Shown in pieces: positions 6,840 to 10,727 of a stretch of 10,727 bases of DNA (position 1 is its first letter; every line of letters begins with the position of its first letter). This DNA is from a bacterium (GTDB lineage: Bacteria; Gemmatimonadota; Glassbacteria; GWA2-58-10). The translations under genes were made by a program, and so were the position numbers. Under the pieces are notes generated by a model. It saw only the letters and a list, made by a program, of their open reading frames with translations, did not search any database and was not told the DNA's origin. The stretch covers positions 1-10,727 of the forward strand of contig JAJFUG010000062.1 of assembly GCA_021372515.1 (NCBI GenBank), read 5' to 3'.

Positions 6840-7936
6840 AGCGCCAGCAGGGCCCGGGCGGTGACCGCGGGGGCGTATTTCATTTCGGCGGTCCGGCGGG
6901 CGCTCTCACCCATTCTGCGGCGCAGCTCCGGGGCGGCGAGAAGGCTTTCAATTCTGTCAGCCAGAACTCGGCTGTCACCCACCGGCACAATCAGTCCCTG
7001 TTCCCCGTCCTGCACCGCGTCCGGTATCCCTCCCACCGGAGTGACCACCACCGGCAGACCGGCGGCCATGGCTTCGAGCATCGCAATTGGCACACCCTCG
7101 GCGCAGGAGGGCAGGGTGAACAGCGCCGCCCGGCTGAAAAGGCCAACCAGCCCGGCCTGGTCGACCGTTCCGAGGAACTGTATCCCCTCCACTCCGGCCC
7201 TCCGGGCCCGCTCTTTCCAGGCCTCCAGGCTGTCCCCCAGGGCGCAGTCGCCGGCGACGAGGAGCGGAGCCTCCACGCCCCGGCCGCGCAGCAGGCCGAA
7301 AGCCTCGATCAGCACATCCGCCCCTTTGCGCCGGCCTATCTCTCCGGTGAAAACCACGGCCGAGTTGGCCGCCACATCCGCCCGGACCCCGAAAAAGGCC
7401 TCGGCGGCGCAGTTGGGGACTATCTCGATACGGCTGCGGCTCAGCGAGCCAAGATAGCCGCGCCAGTACGGAGAGAGCGCGACCAGGACATCGGCCCGGT
7501 CCAGGAAATAACGGATGGCGCGCTTCAAAGGGCTGTTCTGATAGAATTCCTTGAACGAGGCGCCGTGAAGATGGAGGATGGTGAAGCGGCCGAAAAGCCG
7601 GCAGACAGTCAGAAGAAAGGTCTTTTCCCAGAAGGAGCTGAAAGACGACGAGTGTATGTGCACCGCGTCCGGACGCAGACGGGCCAGGCGGACCGACAGG
7701 CGCAGGGTCAGGCCCAGGCTCGCCGCCAGGCGCGTGACCAGGTTGCGGCGCCAGAGCGGAGCGAGGCTGTTGTCCAGGGCCACCAGGCGGAAGCGGCCGG
7801 ACAGCGCCGGGCTGGCCAGCATGAAACCGACATAGCTTGCAATTCCACCCGTGAGCCGCGGCGGGACCGGACCGATGACGAGGATGGTTCTGCGGGGTTT
7901 TTCCAAGCTGCGCCGTTCCTCGCTGGGTCTGTCCAA
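6818..7936 (-). CDS. Glycosyltransferase family 4 (TTG start)
   Basis: Up to 372 residues with a GT-B fold. Visible motifs: the donor-side glycine loop TGGIASYV at 29-36, HIHSSS at 93-98, HLHGASFKEF at 122-131, IVPNC at 172-176, FTGEIGRRKGADVLIEAF at 196-213, and the GT4 E-x7-E site EGVPIAMLE at 280-288, followed by GLPVVVTPVGGIPD. It would transfer a sugar during surface-polysaccharide assembly; donor and acceptor are unknown. Start: no ATG or GTG is available upstream of the conserved part before an in-frame stop. The longest start is TTG at 7934-7936 with no clear ribosome-binding site. A second TTG at 7904-7906 has GAGGA 10 nt upstream and would trim 10 charged residues, and may be the true start. 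It is a lone leftward gene, divergent from the ligase gene and tail-overlapping the adenylate-forming enzyme gene. Confidence 0.92.
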   Translation of the reverse strand: MDRPSEERRSLEKPRRTILVIGPVPPRLTGGIASYVGFMLASPALSGRFRLVALDNSLAPLWRRNLVTRLAASLGLTLRLSVRLARLRPDAVHIHSSSFSSFWEKTFLLTVCRLFGRFTILHLHGASFKEFYQNSPLKRAIRYFLDRADVLVALSPYWRGYLGSLSRSRIEIVPNCAAEAFFGVRADVAANSAVVFTGEIGRRKGADVLIEAFGLLRGRGVEAPLLVAGDCALGDSLEAWKERARRAGVEGIQFLGTVDQAGLVGLFSRAALFTLPSCAEGVPIAMLEAMAAGLPVVVTPVGGIPDAVQDGEQGLIVPVGDSRVLADRIESLLAAPELRRRMGESARRTAEMKYAPAVTARALLALYDSLPG

Positions 7937-7965
7937 CCGGGTGTCGGAGGCTTGAACCGTGGTGA

Positions 7966-7994
7966 TTGAAATACGGGATTATAATCGATATATT
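7966..7994 (+). promoter_or_regulatory. Sigma70-like promoter for the ligase/GT4 operon
   Basis: -35 TTGAAA at 7966-7971 (5 of 6), a 17-nt spacer, and -10 TATATT at 7989-7994 (5 of 6). Expected start is near 8001, giving a leader of about 46 nt before the ATG at 8047. It overlaps the opposing promoter, with the -10 elements interlocked. Confidence 0.6.
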
Positions 7995-8006
7995 ACCGGG
8001 CGGCAA
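7978..8006 (-). promoter_or_regulatory. Sigma70-like promoter for the leftward GT4 gene
   Basis: On the minus strand: -35 TTGCCG at 8001-8006 (4 of 6), a 17-nt spacer, and a perfect -10 TATAAT at 7978-7983. Expected start is near 7971, about 35 nt before the TTG at 7936. The -10 lies inside the palindrome ATTATAAT, so a second TATAAT reads rightward at 7980-7985, but without a good -35. Confidence 0.6.
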
Positions 8007-8046
8007 GTGGTTTAGTGATTGATATTTCCACGCTGGAGCGCGGCGG

Positions 8047-9378
8047 ATGCAGTTGGAGCGGAGTTTTCGACTGAACGGCTGGAACTGGGCTGCGGCGCTG
8101 GCCGCGTTGGGGATGGTGCTGGCCGGTGTGCTGCTCAGCCTGGCCCCATTGAAAATCGGGCTGAGCGTGCTGGCCGGGGCGCTGTTCCTGGCGGCGGCGG
8201 TGCGCTGGCCGGTGCTGGGGGTGGCCGCGGTCTGCAGCCTGCTGACCGTGGAGGGTATCAGTTCCTCGCAACTGGGCCCTGTCACCGAGGTCCGCCTGGC
8301 CGGGCTGGCCGCGTTCGGCGCCTGGATCGTGCACGTGATGCTGTTCGGCCGGCGCCTGCGGCTGGGCCGTCCCCTGGCTTTCATCCTGGCTTTCGTGTTC
8401 TGGATCGGCCTGTCGTTCCTCTGGGCGCTCGACCCCAGCCTGGGCGGCAGCTACTATGTGACCTTGCTGCAGCTTGTCCTGCTCTACGTGATGACGGTCA
8501 ACGTGGTGGAGACCCGCCGCGACCTGGCCCTGGTGCTGGGCGCGCTGATGCTGGGGGTGCTGGCCACCAGCGGCATGTCGCTGACGCTGATAACGCATAA
8601 CATACTGGAGCGGGCCCGGACTTTCGAGGCCCAGAACGCCAACAACTACGCGGCCGTGGTGGGACTGGGGCTGGTGGCGGGCCTCTATTTCCTGAAACGG
8701 GGCCGCCACTTGTGGTCGAAGGGGCTGGCCTTTCTGTCGATACTCTGCCTGGCCGCGCCGCTGGTGATGGCCCAGAGCCGCAGCGGCTGGCTGGCCTCGT
8801 CCGCCGCGCTGGGCGTGTTCCTCTGGCACACGCGCCGCCGCTGGCTCAACATGGTCCTGATGCTGGTGTCGGCGCTGATCGTGCTGGCCGGCATCTATTA
8901 CTCCGGCATGATCAATTTCACCCTGGTCGACCGGGCGGTGGATGTTGTGGAAGTGGGACAGCGCGGCTCCGACCGTTTCGACATCTGGGGCGTGGGCCTG
9001 GGGATGATCCGCGACCACCCTGTTCTCGGGGTGGGTTTCAAGCAGTTCGGCCGCTACTACAACTCCTACCGGGCGGCCTATCCCGGGGTGCGCAAAGATT
9101 TGATGAACAACCGCGACCCGCACAGCGTCTATGTGGGCATCACCGCCGAACTCGGGCTGGTGGGCATCCTGCTGTTCGGCCTGATATTCTTAAGCACACT
9201 GACCGAGTACCGTTTCCCGCCCGGAGATGCACCCTGGCTGGGAAGGACCCTGCTGGTCTACATCCTGGTCTTCGGGCTGGGCGGGACGGTTTACATGGCA
9301 AAGTACTACTGGTTGGCGCTCTCCCTGGCCGCGGCCTCCAACCGGCTGGCGGACAGTGAAATGCGGGAGGGTATATGA
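8047..9378 (+). CDS. O-antigen ligase/polymerase family membrane protein (Wzy_C/WaaL-like)
   Basis: 443 residues, mostly hydrophobic, with roughly ten or more membrane segments. The ATG is preceded by GGAG at 8035-8038 with 8-nt spacing. Family marks: AQNANNYAA at 195-203, AQSRSGWLA at 242-250, a large periplasmic-type loop between about 288 and 360 with RFDIWGVGLGMIRDHPVLGVGF at its centre (R310, W314, H324, G328-G330), and PHSVYVGITAELGLVG at 358-373, where H359 matches the conserved loop histidine of this family. Relatives act at the periplasmic face, either ligating a lipid-linked glycan to lipid A-core or protein (WaaL type) or polymerising repeat units (Wzy type). Sequence alone does not separate these, so no symbol is given. 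No Wzx flippase is in view. The stop overlaps the start of the next gene as ATGA, indicating translational coupling. Confidence 0.92.
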   Translation: MQLERSFRLNGWNWAAALAALGMVLAGVLLSLAPLKIGLSVLAGALFLAAAVRWPVLGVAAVCSLLTVEGISSSQLGPVTEVRLAGLAAFGAWIVHVMLFGRRLRLGRPLAFILAFVFWIGLSFLWALDPSLGGSYYVTLLQLVLLYVMTVNVVETRRDLALVLGALMLGVLATSGMSLTLITHNILERARTFEAQNANNYAAVVGLGLVAGLYFLKRGRHLWSKGLAFLSILCLAAPLVMAQSRSGWLASSAALGVFLWHTRRRWLNMVLMLVSALIVLAGIYYSGMINFTLVDRAVDVVEVGQRGSDRFDIWGVGLGMIRDHPVLGVGFKQFGRYYNSYRAAYPGVRKDLMNNRDPHSVYVGITAELGLVGILLFGLIFLSTLTEYRFPPGDAPWLGRTLLVYILVFGLGGTVYMAKYYWLALSLAAASNRLADSEMREGI

Positions 9379-10493
9379 TTGGGGAGCGGATCGGCCTGGT
9401 GATCGGCCAGCTGAGTTGGGGCGGGGCTGAGCGCCAGGCGTCGATACTGGCTCGGGGGCTGGCGGCGCGGGGGGAATCCGTGACCGTGATCTGCCTGTCC
9501 CAGGTGCTGACACCGTTCGGAGATGAGCTGCAGCGCGAGGGGATAGACCTCCGGTTCATGGAGCGGCGCGGCCGGAGAGAGCTGTCCCGCGTGCTTACCC
9601 TGGCGCGCCTGCTGCGCCGGGAAAGACCGGCCCTGGTCCACAGCTTTCTGGAGAACGCCTCGATCTATTCCTGGCTGGCCGGTCACATGGCCCGCGGAAT
9701 GCGCTTTCTGCCCTCGGTGCGTTGCGTGCCCACTCCCGGCGACCCCCTGCGCCAAGCCCTTCTGCGGCGCGCGCTGCTGGCCGCGCCGCTGATAATTTCC
9801 AACAGCCGGGCCGTGGCCCAGGATTACTCCCAGCGCTACCGGGTGCCGCCGGAGAAATTCCGGGTGGTGCTCAACGGCGTGGCGATCCCCGAGGCCACCC
9901 GTCCCGGGGAGCAGGCCCGTTGCCGGAGCGCGTTCCGGCTTTCCGAGAGCAACCCCGTGCTGGGCACGGTGTCCAAGTCGATCCCACAGAAAAACGTGCC
10001 GGCCTACCTCCGTCTGGTGGAAAGGCTCGGGCGCGAGTTCGGGCCGCTCTGCTCGATGGCGGCGGGAGCGGGCCTGGACGAGTCCTACGCCGCGCGCCTG
10101 CCCCAACACCAGCGCCGCTCGGTCTGCCAGACCGTGTTTCTGGGGCCGCTGAACGGGATGGACAGTTTCTACCGCAGCCTCGACATTCTGGTGCTGACCT
10201 CGTTCCGCGAGAGCCTGCCCAACGTGCTGCTCGAGGCCATGTCCTACGGGGTGCCCTGCGTGGCCTATGCCGTGGCCGGCATCCCCGAGGTGATCGAGCA
10301 CGGGGTGGACGGCCTGCTGGTGCCGCCGGATGACGAGGAAGCCCTGTTCCAGGCCGCGCGCTCCCTGCTGGAGGACCCGGAAAGACGGCAAGCCATGGGG
10401 CAGGCCGCCCGCAGCCATGTCACCGAGAGGTTCAGCGTGGCGGCGATGGTCGAGGGCACCTGCCGCGTGTACCAGGAACTGCTGAAGAGCTGA
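9375..10493 (+). CDS. Glycosyltransferase family 4, coupled to the ligase-family gene
   Basis: 372 residues. The ATG lies in the ATGA overlap with the preceding stop, and GGGAGG at 9365-9370 is 4 nt upstream, so translation is probably coupled. GT-B fold with GT4 motifs: GQLSWGGAERQ at 11-21 (donor-side GGAER loop), SNSRAVAQDY at 142-151, VVLNGVAIP at 164-172, TVSKSIPQKN at 198-207, and the E-x7-E site ESLPNVLLE at 279-287, followed by GVPCVAYAVAGIPEVI and DGLLVP. It resembles the GT4 enzymes common in O-antigen and exopolysaccharide clusters; donor sugar and linkage cannot be read. It is cotranscribed with the ligase/polymerase-family gene, so the two likely act on the same glycan. No rho-independent terminator is evident right after the TGA. 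Confidence 0.94.
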   Translation: MIGERIGLVIGQLSWGGAERQASILARGLAARGESVTVICLSQVLTPFGDELQREGIDLRFMERRGRRELSRVLTLARLLRRERPALVHSFLENASIYSWLAGHMARGMRFLPSVRCVPTPGDPLRQALLRRALLAAPLIISNSRAVAQDYSQRYRVPPEKFRVVLNGVAIPEATRPGEQARCRSAFRLSESNPVLGTVSKSIPQKNVPAYLRLVERLGREFGPLCSMAAGAGLDESYAARLPQHQRRSVCQTVFLGPLNGMDSFYRSLDILVLTSFRESLPNVLLEAMSYGVPCVAYAVAGIPEVIEHGVDGLLVPPDDEEALFQAARSLLEDPERRQAMGQAARSHVTERFSVAAMVEGTCRVYQELLKS

Positions 10494-10727
10494 GATCAGC
10501 ATTGTCCGGTTAGGTTTTTGCTATAGAATGTTATGGGCGAACACATCGTTCGTATCGGAATAACTCGATCCCGGGTCAAAGCCAACCCCCGTGCGGCTGA
10601 CAGGCCGCCGCTGTTGCCTTTGGGGGCCGCACCTGTCTGAGCCTCCCGCCAGGGTAGCGTTTAATTGAGCGAGAAACGGCCGGGGCTGTAATTGCCGCAC
10701 GGTTCGGCGGCGATTCGCGGCAGCGCC
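10494..10727 (+). other. Non-coding stretch rich in inverted repeats; possible structured leader or small RNA, unassigned
   Basis: 234 bp without a credible gene to the window end. Inverted repeats seen directly: CGAAC/GTTCG (10538-10542 with 10548-10552, 5-nt loop); GCGGC/GCCGC hairpin near 10593-10608; GTGCGGC (10591-10597) with GCCGCAC (10626-10632), which recurs at 10694-10700; GACAGG (10599-10604) with CCTGTC (10632-10637); CCCCC/GGGGG (10586-10590 with 10622-10626); CGTTT/AAACG (10658-10662 with 10674-10678); GCCGC/GCGGC (10694-10698 with 10707-10711). Several pairings exclude one another or would form a pseudoknot. This is what a switching RNA could look like, but GC-rich DNA also yields such pairs by chance. 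I compared it mentally with c-di-GMP-I, cobalamin and SRP consensus elements and found no convincing match. The strand is taken from the upstream promoter-like element. Confidence 0.35.
10502..10529 (+). promoter_or_regulatory. Possible promoter upstream of the 3' non-coding region
   Basis: -35 TTGTCC at 10502-10507 (4 of 6), a 16-nt spacer, and -10 TAGAAT at 10524-10529 (5 of 6). It starts 9 nt after the GT4 stop. The expected start near 10536 coincides with the first hairpin of the downstream region. Confidence 0.4.

Larger units (their letters stand above)
7962..8022. repeat. 8-bp direct repeat GTGATTGA flanking divergent promoters
   Basis: GTGATTGA occurs at 7962-7969 and 8015-8022, 53 bp apart (about five helical turns). 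The match extends as GTGATTGAWAT. The left copy overlaps the rightward -35 and the right copy lies upstream of the leftward -35. It could be a pair of regulator sites; no family is recognised. Confidence 0.35.

Noticed and set aside
6975-8384. 469-codon minus-strand frame across the GT4 gene, the divergent promoter region and part of the ligase gene
   Set aside because: It is out of frame with the conserved GT4 sequence and its translation is Arg/Pro/Gly-rich noise. It would run through both promoter candidates.
7993-9123. 376-codon minus-strand frame opposite the ligase-family gene
   Set aside because: The translation is His/Gln/Arg/Pro-rich without domains. The + strand frame carries clear ligase motifs and membrane segments.
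9306-10502. 398-codon minus-strand frame opposite the last GT4 gene
   Set aside because: It is the antisense shadow of a gene with clear GT4 motifs; no recognisable protein family.
10570-10640. Partial similarity to the 3' half of a c-di-GMP-I (GEMM) riboswitch (CAAAGCCA ... GTTGCC)
   Set aside because: The conserved 5' half (CACGCA, GGGCAAACC, GNRA tetraloop and receptor) is not present upstream at the required distance.

Overview
This is a strongly GC-rich bacterial chromosomal window. The gene content (an O-antigen ligase/polymerase-type membrane protein, several GT4 glycosyltransferases, exported proteins ending in dockerin-like EF-hands) suggests a Gram-negative, polysaccharide-producing environmental bacterium. 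Dockerin-like tails on non-cellulosomal secreted proteins are seen in several deep-branching, largely uncultured GC-rich phyla, but I cannot place the organism from this sequence alone. No IS element, CRISPR array, tRNA, rRNA or phage gene was seen.

Layout. (1) Positions 1-1625, + strand: the 3' end of one secreted protein, then a complete paralogue of it. Both end in the same linker (FDNxVLAxRYIGP) plus two dockerin-type Ca-binding loops. The complete one carries a signal peptide and a lyase-like jelly-roll region. (2) Positions 1643-5231, - strand: a probable transcription unit read leftward. It holds a WbuB-like GT4 glycosyltransferase, serS (seryl-tRNA synthetase), an exported cysteine-rich protein of uncertain family, and gdx/sugE (SMR guanidinium exporter). 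Gaps are only 36-64 nt and a good sigma70-like promoter lies in front of the first gene. (3) Positions 5421-6839, + strand: a PaaK/CapK-like adenylate-forming enzyme, divergent from unit 2. The 189-bp gap holds two back-to-back promoter candidates with a perfect 12-bp palindrome between them. (4) Positions 6818-7936, - strand: a GT4 glycosyltransferase whose 3' end overlaps the ligase-family gene tail to tail by 22 bp. (5) Positions 8047-10493, + strand: an O-antigen ligase/polymerase-family membrane protein translationally coupled (ATGA overlap) to a third GT4. The 110-bp gap between units 4 and 5 holds interlocked divergent promoters flanked by an 8-bp direct repeat. (6) Positions 10494-10727: no gene. 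There is a promoter-like element followed by many inverted repeats, so possibly a structured leader or small RNA running off the window.

Working together: three GT4 enzymes, the Wzy/WaaL-like protein and the adenylate-forming enzyme fit assembly, polymerisation or ligation, and possibly acyl decoration, of a surface polysaccharide. The secreted jelly-roll proteins beside them may bind or cleave a polysaccharide. serS and gdx are housekeeping or detoxification genes caught in the same neighbourhood. I found no clearly new multi-gene system. The items most worth checking are the non-coding 3' end, the interlocked divergent promoter region with its repeats, the cysteine-rich exported protein in the serS unit, and the tandem dockerin-tailed proteins.
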